The notes under the pieces: model-generated
The model's input: only the letters and a program-made list of their open reading frames with translations
Databases searched by the model: none
What the model was told of the DNA's origin: nothing
Source of the DNA: Bog-473 sp963755495
GTDB lineage: Bacteria > Actinomycetota > Acidimicrobiia > Acidimicrobiales > RAAP-2
Direction of reading: 5' to 3'
Assembly (NCBI GenBank): GCA_963755495.1
Contig: CAVWJS010000016.1
Location: forward strand, 62,001 to 126,000
DNA length: 64,000 nucleotides
Position numbers and translations under genes: made by a program
In this document: positions 1 to 9,235 of the stretch, one piece after another
Layout: each line of letters begins with the position of its first letter
How positions within the stretch are numbered: position 1 is the first letter of the stretch

Positions 1-414
1 TCCTCGTCGGGATCGTTGAGACTCATTTTGGTGGCGGCCAACCTGATGCAGTTGTAGGTGCCGATGAGGTTGATCTCGATGACCCGGCGGTACTGGTCGA
101 GGTCGTGGGCCGACGAGTACTCACCGTCACGACCGATGGTGCGCGCCACCCATCCGATGCCGGCGCAGTTGACGAGCGACCGCAACGGCGCCATCTCGAT
201 CGCCGCTTCGATGGCAGCGATCACGTGCTCGGGGTCGGTCACATCAGTGGGGGCAAAGATGCCCCCGATCTCCTTGGCCAGCTCGGTTCCCTTGTCCTCC
301 TGAAGATCGGCTACCACGACGCGGCACGCCGCGCTCTGCCAGTGCGCGAGCGGTCGCCGCCCCTAATCCGGAGGCCCCACCGGTGACGATTGCAGACGTC
401 GCATGCAGATCCAT
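1..414 (-). CDS. Short-chain dehydrogenase/reductase, partial and frameshifted
   Basis: NAD(P)-dependent SDR oxidoreductase; substrate unknown. The N-terminus carries the Rossmann dinucleotide motif TGGASGLGAAT right after the first beta strand, then a frameshift near 325-335 moves the reading frame. The second frame continues with RVVVADLQEDKG and the LVNCAGIGW segment, the equivalent of the family NAG motif, and runs off the left window edge before the catalytic Tyr-x3-Lys. The start ATG is at 414, preceded by a GGAG-type ribosome site on the minus strand. About 138 residues of a usual 250 are visible. The frameshift is probably a sequence error because both halves are well conserved. Confidence 0.8.
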
Positions 415-522
415 CAGTTCCTCGTCTCCTTCACGGGTCTTCGTGCAGTGTCCCTGGGCCCTCACCATGAGAGCGTGTGAGATGTGCCGGACAGAGGATA
501 GGACCACCGAGCCGGCCACCGG

Positions 523-2259
523 TCACATCTGGTCTGGTGCCTCCATGCCGAGGAGGAAGAGCCCTTGGGCCAGCACCCGTGCGGTCAGGTCACAGAGCGC
601 CAGGCGAGAGGTCCGTACCGATTCGTCGTCGACCAGGACCCGACAGGCTTCGTAGAAGGTGGTGAACGACGAGGCCAGGTCGAAGAGATAGGTGCAGAGC
701 TTCGCTGGGCTGTAGGCCTCCGCCGTCGCCTCAATGGCGGCCGAGAACCCGAGCAGCTGGAGCGCCAGGGCTCGCTCCTGCGGCTCATGCACGCTCGACC
801 GTGTTCCCGGCTCGGGCGGCGGCACCTCCGCCCTCCGAAAGATCGAGCGGATGCGGGCATGTGCGTACTGCAGGTAAGGGCCGGTGTTTCCCTCGAACGC
901 CAGCATGCGGTCCCAGTCAAAGACGTAGTCCCGCATCCGCTCCGTAGAGAGATCGGCGTACTTCACCGCTCCGATACCTAATGACCGCGCCACCGCGGCC
1001 CGTTGCTCGGCGCTGAGGTCGCTCGGGCGCTCGGACATGGACGTGTTGGCCCGGGTTACTCCTTCGGCCAGCAGGTCGATGAGGCGCTCCGAATCCCCGG
1101 ACCGACTGGCCAGCTTCTTGCCGTCGGCACCAAGAACCAGGCCGAATCCCACATGCACCGCCTCTGATGTGTCCGGCAAGTAACCGGCCAGCCGGGCCAC
1201 GGCGAACACGAGACGCAGATGCAGCGCCTGCTCGGCCCCCACGACATAGATCAGGGTGGTGGCGCCGCGCCGTTGCGTGCGGTCGCGGATGCACGCCAGA
1301 TCGGTCGCCGGGTAGCCGTAGCCACCGTCGGACTTGCGCACGATGAGCGGGAGCGGTTCTCCCTGCCGATTGGTGAAACCTTCAGGGAAGACGCACAGCG
1401 CGCCGGCATCCTCGACGAGAAGGTCCTTCATTCCCAGCTCGTCGACGACCACGTCGAGCAACGGGTTGTAGGAGCTCTCGCCCGCCACGTCCTCGCGCGT
1501 GAGCAGGACACCAAGCGTGTCGTAGACCTGGTCGATATGGCGCAGGCTCTCGGCCACGAAGACCTCCCAGAGCCGCAATGTCTCGACATCGCCCCCCTGG
1601 AGGAGCACGACCCGTTGACGGCAGCGCTCGCCGAATGCGGGATCCCGGTCGAAGTGGACGCGCGCCTGGGCGTAGAACTCGTTCAGATCGCGCACGCTGA
1701 ATGACTCGGCGTCAGCTGCCCCGCCCACGTCGATCAGGTGCTCGATCAGCATGCCAAACGGCGTGCCCCAGTCGCCGATGTGGTTCTCCCGCAAGACCTC
1801 GTGGCCCAAGAAGCCAAGGACGCGTACGAGCGAGTCACCGATCACCGTGCTGCGCAGGTGTCCCACGTGCATCTCCTTGGCCACGTTGGGGCTCGAATAG
1901 TCGATCACCATCGTCTGAGGGACGGCGTTGACGGCCACGCCCAGGCGATCGTCTGCGCTGACGGCCGCGATCTGGTCGGAGACGAATGCGTCCGACAGCG
2001 TCAGGTTGATGAATCCCGGACCACTCACCTCAACCGCGGAGCAGAGGTCGTCGAGCGCAGCAGCCGCGACGACCTCTGCCGCTACCTGCTGGGGAGAGCG
2101 TCCGACCAACTTAGCCAGCGGCAGCGCTCCGTTGGCTTGGAAGTCGGCCCGGTCCGAAGGGCGCAGAACGGGGTCGGCGCCGAGCCTGACGGTGTCAAAT
2201 GCTGCTTGGAGGCGTTGAAGAAGAACGCTGAACGCGTCGAGCATCCCCCATTGTCGCAT
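523..2259 (-). CDS. argS: Arginyl-tRNA synthetase
   Basis: Class I aminoacyl-tRNA synthetase that charges tRNA-Arg with arginine in the cytoplasm. The 578-residue length is normal. The N-terminal Add1-type tRNA-binding domain covers roughly residues 1-110. The HIGH-type motif appears as MHVGHLRS near residue 130, after the characteristic SSPNVAKE. A degenerate KMSKS region (KKLASRSGD) and the C-terminal DALR anticodon-binding domain with YLQYAHARI follow. An alternative start Met lies five codons downstream (2244). The gene sits 9 bp after the CHAP-repeat gene on the same strand, so co-transcription is possible. Confidence 0.96.
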   Translation of the reverse strand: MRQWGMLDAFSVLLQRLQAAFDTVRLGADPVLRPSDRADFQANGALPLAKLVGRSPQQVAAEVVAAAALDDLCSAVEVSGPGFINLTLSDAFVSDQIAAVSADDRLGVAVNAVPQTMVIDYSSPNVAKEMHVGHLRSTVIGDSLVRVLGFLGHEVLRENHIGDWGTPFGMLIEHLIDVGGAADAESFSVRDLNEFYAQARVHFDRDPAFGERCRQRVVLLQGGDVETLRLWEVFVAESLRHIDQVYDTLGVLLTREDVAGESSYNPLLDVVVDELGMKDLLVEDAGALCVFPEGFTNRQGEPLPLIVRKSDGGYGYPATDLACIRDRTQRRGATTLIYVVGAEQALHLRLVFAVARLAGYLPDTSEAVHVGFGLVLGADGKKLASRSGDSERLIDLLAEGVTRANTSMSERPSDLSAEQRAAVARSLGIGAVKYADLSTERMRDYVFDWDRMLAFEGNTGPYLQYAHARIRSIFRRAEVPPPEPGTRSSVHEPQERALALQLLGFSAAIEATAEAYSPAKLCTYLFDLASSFTTFYEACRVLVDDESVRTSRLALCDLTARVLAQGLFLLGMEAPDQM

Positions 2260-2268
2260 TCCGCAGAG

Positions 2269-3669
2269 TCAGGGCTGTGCGAAGGCGTAGATCCCCATGC
2301 CGTTGTACGAGAGTGAGTCCGACGGCAGGAAGGGCCCGTTGATGATGACGGAGAGCCATCCCGTGCGCCCCGGACCCGCGTTCCCCTCCACAGTGTCGAT
2401 GGCGCCGTCGGGCCAGACTTGGGCCACGATCCCTACATGCACCGAGCTCGCCACGGACTGGGGCCCGGTGCCGTACAGGACGGCATCGCCCGGCGCGGGA
2501 GTCGCCGTCGGTGGGAGGAGGGCGCCGTGACCTCCGGCCCAGTAGTAGATGTCGCCCGTGAAGGCATACGAGGGAATGGGAATCCCGGCCTGACGCCAGA
2601 CCCAGGTGGCAAACAGCGCGCACCACTCCTCGCACGGGCCGTAGGGGTTGCACCACGCCCCTGTGTCCGGGTCGGGTGCGACCTGAGATGCGGCCGCTGC
2701 CACAATGGCGGACGAGCCGGGGAAGCTGCCCTCGGGTGTCGGCATGGCAAACGAATAGGACCATGCGTCGGGATCGAGCAGCCAGTAGCCGGTGCCCGCC
2801 CCATTGCCGATGAGGGCCGATACTGGCGTCGCATCCGGTGACAGCGTCAGGCTCCCGAAAACCTGTGCGTCCCCCAACCCGAGCACTACGCCGTCCGTGG
2901 TGGCGATCGAATAGCCGCCGCCGTCGGGGGTGGGCAGGATGCCGATGACGGCGTCGGGGAGATTCTGGTTGGCCCACGATCCGAAGTAGCGAGCGTCGCC
3001 GAAGGTGAAGATGCCGCCGTCCGCCGCCACCAGCCAGTAGCCGAGCCCGTCGGGGGTCGCCGCCATGGCGGTGATGGGCTCGTTGAGGACCATGCCTCCC
3101 GTGCTGCCCAAGAAGCGGGCATCGCCGAAGCTGAAGATGCCGCCGTCGGCCGCCACCAGCCAGTAGCCCCTCCCGTCGGGCGTGGCCGCCATCCCCACGA
3201 TGGGTTGATTGAGCTTGGTCCCGCCCATGCTGCCCAGAAAAGGAGCGTCGCCGAAGGCAAAGATCCCGCCGTCGAGTCCCGCCAGCCAGTAACCCTTGCC
3301 GTCGGGGGTGGACGCCATAGCGACGATCGGGCCCTGCAGCGCCGCGCCCCCCAAAGACCCCTCGTAGGCGGCGTCACCGAAGGTAAAGACCCCGCCATCG
3401 GCACTGACCAGCCAGTACCCCTTGCCATCGGGGGTGGATGCTCCGACGTCCACCGGCGAATCGAGGGGCTGCGGCATATCCGGAGCACCAAGTGCGACAG
3501 CCCCGAATCCAATCATGCCTCCGCCTGCATAAGCATGCGCCGCCACGGAGGCCGCACCTGCCGGCTGAGCCGCCGGACCCGACGTTGCCGTGAGCACCGA
3601 CGCCAGCGGGAGGAGGGCCAAGGCCCAGTGAAGAGCGCGCCGGAGGGTGGCTCCGACACGCTGACCCAT
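2269..3669 (-). CDS. Secreted CHAP-domain protein with GYWLVAADGG repeats
   Basis: Predicted exported cell-wall hydrolase or wall-associated protein of about 466 residues. From the chosen ATG at 3669 the N-terminus is MGQRVGATLRRALHW, basic then hydrophobic, followed by an Ala-rich region: a signal peptide. Residues about 55-320 hold five to six copies of a roughly 42-residue repeat with core TPDGKGYWLVAADGG and FTFGDA. The C-terminal 140 residues resemble a CHAP/NlpC-type amidase, with candidate catalytic Cys in EEWCALFATWVW and His in SSVHVGIVAQV. A longer in-frame extension to 3822 was rejected because it precedes the signal peptide. A second repeat protein lies at the other end of the window. 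Peptidoglycan as substrate is inferred. Confidence 0.8.
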   Translation of the reverse strand: MGQRVGATLRRALHWALALLPLASVLTATSGPAAQPAGAASVAAHAYAGGGMIGFGAVALGAPDMPQPLDSPVDVGASTPDGKGYWLVSADGGVFTFGDAAYEGSLGGAALQGPIVAMASTPDGKGYWLAGLDGGIFAFGDAPFLGSMGGTKLNQPIVGMAATPDGRGYWLVAADGGIFSFGDARFLGSTGGMVLNEPITAMAATPDGLGYWLVAADGGIFTFGDARYFGSWANQNLPDAVIGILPTPDGGGYSIATTDGVVLGLGDAQVFGSLTLSPDATPVSALIGNGAGTGYWLLDPDAWSYSFAMPTPEGSFPGSSAIVAAAASQVAPDPDTGAWCNPYGPCEEWCALFATWVWRQAGIPIPSYAFTGDIYYWAGGHGALLPPTATPAPGDAVLYGTGPQSVASSVHVGIVAQVWPDGAIDTVEGNAGPGRTGWLSVIINGPFLPSDSLSYNGMGIYAFAQP

Positions 3670-3766
3670 GCCCCTATTCTGCCCTCCTCGCCGACACCGG
3701 CAACGACACCCCTCCCAAAGGGGTTCCGATGGGGTGCTCCCGGCGGATGCGAGACAGAATGGGGGT

Positions 3767-6477
3767 ATGGCCTCACGAACCCCCGCCACATCGCACCCCG
3801 ACAGCTTCGGCGCCCGGTCCACCCTTTCGGTGGGCGGCCGCGACTACGAGATCTTTTCGATCAACGCGCCGGCCCTCACAACAGATCACGAGGTGAGCCG
3901 GCTCCCCTACTCGATCAAGGTGATTCTCGAGAACTTGCTGCGCCACGAGGATTCCCCCCACGTGTCGCCCGATGACATCGTGGCGGTGGCTGCATGGGGC
4001 GCCAATCCCGAGGCTCACGGACAGGGGGCCGGGGATGCGGCCCATGAGATCGCCCTCACCCCCGAGCGCGTCCTCATGCAGGACTTCACGGGCGTGCCGG
4101 GCGTGGTTGACCTGGCCGCCATGCGCGATGCCCTGGCCCGTCTGGGGGGCAACGCGGCGCAGGTCAACCCGCTCGTCCCGGTCGAGTTGGTCATCGACCA
4201 CTCGGTCATCGTCGAGCGCTCAGGCGATGCCTCGGCCTATGACCGCAACGTGTCAATCGAGTACGAGCGCAACATCGAGCGCTACAAGCTGCTGCGCTGG
4301 GCTCAGGGCGCCTTCGACGGGTTCCGGGCCGTACCCCCGGCACCGGCATCTGCCATCAGGTCAACCTCGAATATCTGTCCCGGGTCGTCTTCGGCACGCC
4401 GGACGGCCGCGCCTTCTGCGACACCCTGGTGGGCACCGATTCGCACACCACCATGGTCAACGGCCTCGGCGTACTGGGGTGGGGCGTCGGCGGCATCGAG
4501 GCCGAGGCGGCCATGCTCGGCCAGCCGCTCTCCATGCTGCTGCCCCCGGTCGTGGGGCTGCGCATTTCAGGCGAGCTGCGACCGGGAACAACAGCGACCG
4601 ACGTCGTGCTTACGGTGACGGAGCTCTTGCGCCAGCACGGCGTCGTCGGTGCATTTGTCGAGTGCTACGGCCCGGGCGTCGCCGCGCTGCCCCTCGAGAC
4701 CCGTGCCACCATCGGCAACATGAGCCCGGAGTATGGGGCCACGTGCACGATGTTCCCGATCGACCAGGTCACCATCGACTACATGCGCTTCACGGGCCGC
4801 GACGAGGAGCAGCTGGCCCTGGTTGAGGCATACGCCAAGGAGCAGGGACTCTGGCACACGGCGGACGGCGTGGAGCCTGTCTTCTCCGAATACGCCACCC
4901 TCGACCTGGGCGACGTCGAACCATCGTTGGCCGGGCCATCTCGCCCACAGGACCGCGTGGCACTCGCGGGCGCCGGCTCTGCGTTCAGGGTCGCCCTGGA
5001 CCGGACCCCGCGCTCCTCCACCGAAGCCGCAGCGGCAGCGCCTCATCACGCTCTTTCTGACGGTGACGTGGTCGTCGCCGCCATCACCAGCTGCACGAAC
5101 ACCTCGAACCCCCAGGTGATGGTCGGTGCCGGTCTCCTCGCCAAGAAGGCGGTCGAGCGTGGGTTGCGGGCCAAGCCCTGGGTGAAGACCTCGCTGGCTC
5201 CCGGCTCCCGGGTCGTCATGGACTATCTCGAGCGGGCAGCTCTCGTTGAGCCCCTCGAAGAGCTGGGCTTCTTCCTCGTGGGGTTCGGGTGCACCACATG
5301 TATCGGGAACTCGGGTCCCCTCCTCGACGGGATCAGCGATCTCGTGCACAACGACGATCTGTCGGTCGTATCCGTGCTCTCGGGTAACCGGAACTTTGAG
5401 GGCCGCATCCATCCCGACGTTCGGATGAATTACCTGGCCTCACCCCCCTTGGTCGTGGCGTACGCCTTGGCCGGCACCATGGACACCGACCTCACCGTCG
5501 ATCCCCTCGGAGAGGACTCTGAAGGCAATGCGGTCTTTCTCTCGGATATCTGGCCGAGTGAGCAGGAGGTGAGCGACGCCATCCGTGCCTCGTTGACATC
5601 GGAAATGTTCCGCACCCGCTACGGCGCCGTCTTCGAAGGTGACGAATACTGGCAAGAGGTACCAGTGGCCGAGGGCGAGACGTTCTCCTGGCAGGACGAC
5701 TCGACCTATGTCAAAAACCCGCCGTTCTTCGAGGGCATGACGATGACGCCGAAGCCGGTCACTGACATCGAAGGGGCGCGCGTGCTGGCCATGGTGGGCG
5801 ACAGCGTCACCACGGACCACATCTCCCCCGCCGGATCCATTGGTCCCGACACGCCCGCCGGTCGCTACCTGGCTGAACACGGGGTGCCTCGTCACGACTT
5901 CAACTCGTACGGGGCACGGCGGGGCAACCACGAAGTGATGATGCGCGGCACGTTCGCCAATGTCCGTCTCCGCAACCGCCTCGCCCCGGGGACCGAAGGC
6001 GGGTACACCCTGCACCTGCCGGAGGGCACCGAGACCTCGATATATGAGGCCGCCATGCAGTACGCGGCCGAGAGTGTGCCCCTGATCGTGTTGGCCGGCC
6101 GTGAGTACGGCACCGGGTCCAGCCGGGATTGGGCGGCCAAGGGCACGGCGCTGTTGGGCGTGCGTGCGGTCATCGCCCAGAGTTATGAGCGGATCCATCG
6201 CTCCAACCTGGTCGGCATGGGCGTGATCCCGCTGCAGTTCTACAAGGGAGACTCAGCCGAGAGCCTGGCGCTGCGTGGCACGGAGGTCTTCTCCATCGCT
6301 GGAATCGAGGCCCTCAATGCGGGCGAGCTCCCCAAAGAGCTCACGGTGATCGCAACCGCGCAAGACGGCTCGACCACCGAATTCCGGGTGATGGTCCGCA
6401 TCGACACCCCGATGGAGGCCGAGTACTTCCGCCACGGGGGCATCCTCCATTACGTCCTGCGACAGATGGCGAGCTGA
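3767..6477 (+). CDS. acnA: Aconitate hydratase (AcnA-type), one frameshift
   Basis: 4Fe-4S enzyme that isomerises citrate to isocitrate in the TCA cycle. The protein is full length (about 900 residues) once a single missing G near 4339 is restored; this reconnects FRAVPP to the family sequence GTGICHQVNLEYL. After the shift come TDSHTTMVNGLG, the first cluster cysteine in SCTNTSNP, the paired cysteines in GFGCTTCIGNSGP, and the C-terminal swivel domain with GSSRDWAAKG. The start ATG at 3767 follows a GGGGG ribosome site. The gene is divergent from the CHAP gene with 97 bp between starts, and a strong inverted repeat overlaps its stop codon. Confidence 0.95.
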
Positions 6478-6491
6478 AGCCTTCAGCTCGC
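6469..6491 (+). terminator. Perfect 11-bp inverted repeat over the acnA stop codon
   Basis: GCGAGCTGAAG (6469-6479), one spacer base, then its exact reverse complement (6481-6491). The repeat includes the acnA TGA stop at 6475-6477. There is no T-tract, as is common for intrinsic terminators in high-GC actinobacteria. It lies between convergent genes and could serve both. Confidence 0.6.
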
Positions 6492-6547
6492 TTCGGGCAA
6501 TGTCATGGCGATGCGCCGAACGGCAGTGGTGGAAGCCACGGTAGCGG

Positions 6548-7324
6548 TCAAGGAATGCGGGTGACCCGGAACAACTCGGCCGTGGAGCCAACGGGGAGAC
6601 CCGCCTCTTCCCCACCGGCGCGCCCGCTGTCCACCACTCTTTGCTTCACCCCGGATGGGTCCGCGATCTGACTCTCGTGGCGCACCAACGCCGCCACCTT
6701 GCGCGAAATCGTCGACGTGGTGTCGACGGCCATGTTGGCCCCCGCCCCGCCCCCGATCCAGAGCTCATTGACGGTCCAGGGCTCGAGCCCTTCAACGTCG
6801 AGGAGTTCAGGGTGGGCGAAGGGATTGCGGGCATCGGGGTAGACGGCACAGACCGCCGCTTCACCTAATGCGAGGTGGTCGGGATGGCTGCTGAAAATGA
6901 AGTCCCAACGCCGTTCCGGTGACTGGGTCAGCACCCGCTCGGGCTTGACCTGGCGGATGACGCGGCTGATGTCCCGCCGTAGTTCGAGCGTCGCTTGGAG
7001 TCGTCCATCGGGATGGTCCAAGAAGCGGACATCGCTCACTCCCACCTCGGCCGCGGCAGCCCGTTGTTCACGTTGGCGCAGGGTCGCCATGTCGGCGCGG
7101 GATACCGATGGATCGGATCCTCCCGCTTCACCGCTGGTGGCGATGCAGTACGTGACCTCCAGACCAGCCTCGGTGAATGCGGCAACCGTGCCTGCGTTGC
7201 CAAAGTCGACGTCATCGGGATGTGCCGTCACGATGAGGACGCGCCGAACGCCATCATCAGGGGTCCAGATGGCAAGCGAAGGAACGTCGCTCAGAGAACG
7301 CTCTCTTCGGGCAGCGGTGTCCAC
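6548..7324 (-). CDS. PIG-L family deacetylase
   Basis: Zn-dependent N-acetylglucosaminyl deacetylase-like hydrolase of 258 residues; the family includes mycothiol-pathway deacetylases, but the substrate here cannot be assigned. The family metal-binding motif AHPDDVDFG is near residue 33 and a second ligand site appears in FSSHPDHLALGEA near residue 150. The start overlaps the end of the upstream helicase gene by 34 nt; a slightly later start is possible. It is convergent with acnA, separated by the terminator hairpin. Confidence 0.88.
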   Translation of the reverse strand: MDTAARRERSLSDVPSLAIWTPDDGVRRVLIVTAHPDDVDFGNAGTVAAFTEAGLEVTYCIATSGEAGGSDPSVSRADMATLRQREQRAAAAEVGVSDVRFLDHPDGRLQATLELRRDISRVIRQVKPERVLTQSPERRWDFIFSSHPDHLALGEAAVCAVYPDARNPFAHPELLDVEGLEPWTVNELWIGGGAGANMAVDTTSTISRKVAALVRHESQIADPSGVKQRVVDSGRAGGEEAGLPVGSTAELFRVTRIP

Positions 7325-8577
7325 TCGGCCAGGTTGGCCAGGCGTGGGTCGTTAGAGAACATTTCGACGATCGGAATGCGCAATCCGAGCCGCCGTTGGA
7401 TCACTTCCACCTCGACCAACTGGTTCCACAACGTCAGGCTCACCACGATGCCGGCTTTGCCGGCCCGCGCCGTCCGCCCGGAACGGTGCAGGTAAGCCTT
7501 GTGGTCTTCGGGCGGATCCCAGTGGATCACGGCATCGACCGCCTCAATGTGCAGACCGCGTGCCGCCACGTCGGTGGCCACCAGGACGGGCAGCTTGTCC
7601 CCGGAAAAATCGGCGAGCGCCCGTTCCCGGTTCGTCTGCCGGAGGTCGCCGTGGATGGCTGCGGCGTGGAGCCCTTCCTTTTCCAGGTTCTCCACCAGCC
7701 GATCGGCCCCGCGCTTGGTGCGCACGAAGAACAGGGTCTTTTCCTGCGAGCGCGCGATGGCGGCCGCCACTTTCACCTTGTCCATCTGATGGACCTGTAT
7801 GAAGCGGTGCTCCATGAGGGTCACCGTCTGCGTCGACGAGGAGACTTCGTGAAACACCGGCTCGGTGAGATAGCGCTGCACGAGGCGATCCACCGCACCA
7901 TCGAGCGTGGCCGAGAAGAGAAGTGTTTGATGCGGGGTCTCGAGGCGGCGCAGCACCCACTCGACCTGTGGCATGAACCCCATGTCCGCCATCCGGTCGG
8001 CCTCGTCGAGCACCAATGTCTCGAGTTGGGCGACCGAAATTTCTCCCCGATCACCCAGGTCGATAAGGCGTCCCGGGGTGGCGATGATCACGTCGACGCC
8101 TTTTTGCAACTTCGCCACCTGACGGTCGATGTCGGCACCGCCGTACACCGCCACGGCCCGCAGGCCGAGGGTCTTGGCCAGTGGGGCCAAGACGTCGTGA
8201 ACCTGTACCGCCAACTCACGTGTGGGCAGAAGGACCAATGCCAACGGCTTCGCCGGTCGCGCTGCGGCGCCACTCGAGCCCTGGGCATCCCTCGTCGCTT
8301 TGGTGCGCTGCAGGAGCGGGACGCCGAAAGCCAGCGTCTTGCCCGAACCGGTCTTCGCCTTGCCGCATACGTCGCGACCGGCCAGCGCATCGGCAATGGT
8401 CAGTGCCTGAATTGGAAAAGCGCTGACGATCCCTTGATCGGCCAGCGCTTTGGTCAGTTCGTCTGAGACTCCGAGGGACTCGAAAGTTCGAGCCGTTTCG
8501 TAGGTGTCGTCCGCCGAGGGTTCGGTTCCCTCGTTGGGCGAGTCGGCGCCCGCGCCGGTCAAAGCCTGCAATGTCAT
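7291..8577 (-). CDS. DEAD-box RNA helicase
   Basis: ATP-dependent RNA helicase of 428 residues acting on structured RNA (ribosome assembly, mRNA decay or cold adaptation). Motifs appear in order: Q-motif region (FPIQALTIADAL), Walker A AKTGSGKT, motif Ia PTRELA, motif II DEAD in LVLDEADRMADMGF, motif III SAT, and motif VI HRSGRTARAG. There is no long basic C-terminal tail, so it resembles RhlE-type helicases more than DeaD. The gene is divergent from bcp, and the PIG-L gene follows with a short overlap. Confidence 0.93.
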   Translation of the reverse strand: MTLQALTGAGADSPNEGTEPSADDTYETARTFESLGVSDELTKALADQGIVSAFPIQALTIADALAGRDVCGKAKTGSGKTLAFGVPLLQRTKATRDAQGSSGAAARPAKPLALVLLPTRELAVQVHDVLAPLAKTLGLRAVAVYGGADIDRQVAKLQKGVDVIIATPGRLIDLGDRGEISVAQLETLVLDEADRMADMGFMPQVEWVLRRLETPHQTLLFSATLDGAVDRLVQRYLTEPVFHEVSSSTQTVTLMEHRFIQVHQMDKVKVAAAIARSQEKTLFFVRTKRGADRLVENLEKEGLHAAAIHGDLRQTNRERALADFSGDKLPVLVATDVAARGLHIEAVDAVIHWDPPEDHKAYLHRSGRTARAGKAGIVVSLTLWNQLVEVEVIQRRLGLRIPIVEMFSNDPRLANLAEWTPLPEESVL

Positions 8578-8740
8578 GTCTCACTCTCTCTGTTGAGCGG
8601 CGGGACCCTGCGCCAACCAGAGGAGGAAGAACGGCCCCGACTCACCAGCCCCTTGCCAGTGGTCGCACTTCCATTGTACCAGCAGGGAGGGCATCTCTTG
8701 CGCTTTAGCTGTGCAATGGTGTGCTTCTCTCACTCACGCA

Positions 8741-8747
8741 AAGGAGG
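8741..8747 (+). promoter_or_regulatory. Shine-Dalgarno site of bcp
   Basis: AAGGAGG with 7 nt spacing to the ATG at 8755. It decides the start of the peroxiredoxin gene against an in-frame extension back to 8593. Confidence 0.75.
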
Positions 8748-8754
8748 ACGGTCA

Positions 8755-9222
8755 ATGGCGAAACTCGAAGCCGGTTCAGCGGCACCCGCATTCACTCTGC
8801 CTGACCAGGACGGCAATCCGGTCAAATTGTCCGATTTCAAGGGACAGCAAGTGATCGTCTACTTCTATCCCGCCGACGACACACCAGGGTGCACGAAGGA
8901 GGCCTGCCAGTTCAACGACAATCTCAAGACCTTCGAGAAGGCGGGCGTCGCCGTGCTCGGCATCTCACCGGACGGGGCGGAGAAACACACGAAATTTCGC
9001 AGCAAATACGGCCTGAAATTCTCCCTCCTCACCGACGCCGACAAGAAGGTGATGGAGAAGTACGGGGCATGGGGTGAAAAGACGATGTACGGAAAGAAGA
9101 CGGTCGGCACCATCCGGTCCACTTTTTTGATCGGACCGAACGGCAAGATCCAACGGGTTTGGTCACACGTGCGGGCCGATGGCCATGCGGCGAAGGTGCT
9201 CGAGGCCATCTCCGAGACTTGA
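8755..9222 (+). CDS. bcp: Thioredoxin-dependent peroxiredoxin, Bcp type
   Basis: Reduces hydrogen peroxide and organic hydroperoxides using thioredoxin-like donors. The 155-residue protein has the AhpC/TSA fold sequence, with peroxidatic and nearby resolving cysteines in TPGCTKEACQF (about residues 45-51), and ends in the normal family position. Translation starts at the ATG at 8755 because AAGGAGG lies at 8741-8747; a longer in-frame reading upstream lacks conservation. It is convergent with the fpg-like gene, and both stop codons sit in a shared small hairpin. Confidence 0.95.
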   Translation: MAKLEAGSAAPAFTLPDQDGNPVKLSDFKGQQVIVYFYPADDTPGCTKEACQFNDNLKTFEKAGVAVLGISPDGAEKHTKFRSKYGLKFSLLTDADKKVMEKYGAWGEKTMYGKKTVGTIRSTFLIGPNGKIQRVWSHVRADGHAAKVLEAISET

Positions 9223-9235
9223 GCGAGCAGCTCAA
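9219..9235 (+). terminator. Small bidirectional hairpin between bcp and the fpg-like gene
   Basis: TTGAGC (9219-9224), loop GAGCA, GCTCAA (9230-9235): a perfect 6-bp stem. It contains the stop codons of both convergent genes, so one hairpin could end both transcripts. There is no T-tract. Confidence 0.45.

Noticed and set aside
3670..3822. N-terminal extension of the CHAP-repeat protein
   Set aside because: It would place 51 hydrophilic residues before a clear signal peptide and overlap the acnA start.
4300..4360. Programmed frameshift in acnA
   Set aside because: No slippery site or stimulatory structure was seen, and similar shifts occur in many unrelated genes, so a sequence error is simpler.
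7396..8466. Long plus-strand open frame of 356 codons
   Set aside because: Lies fully antisense to the DEAD-box helicase gene, which has all family motifs; the frame is a GC-bias shadow.
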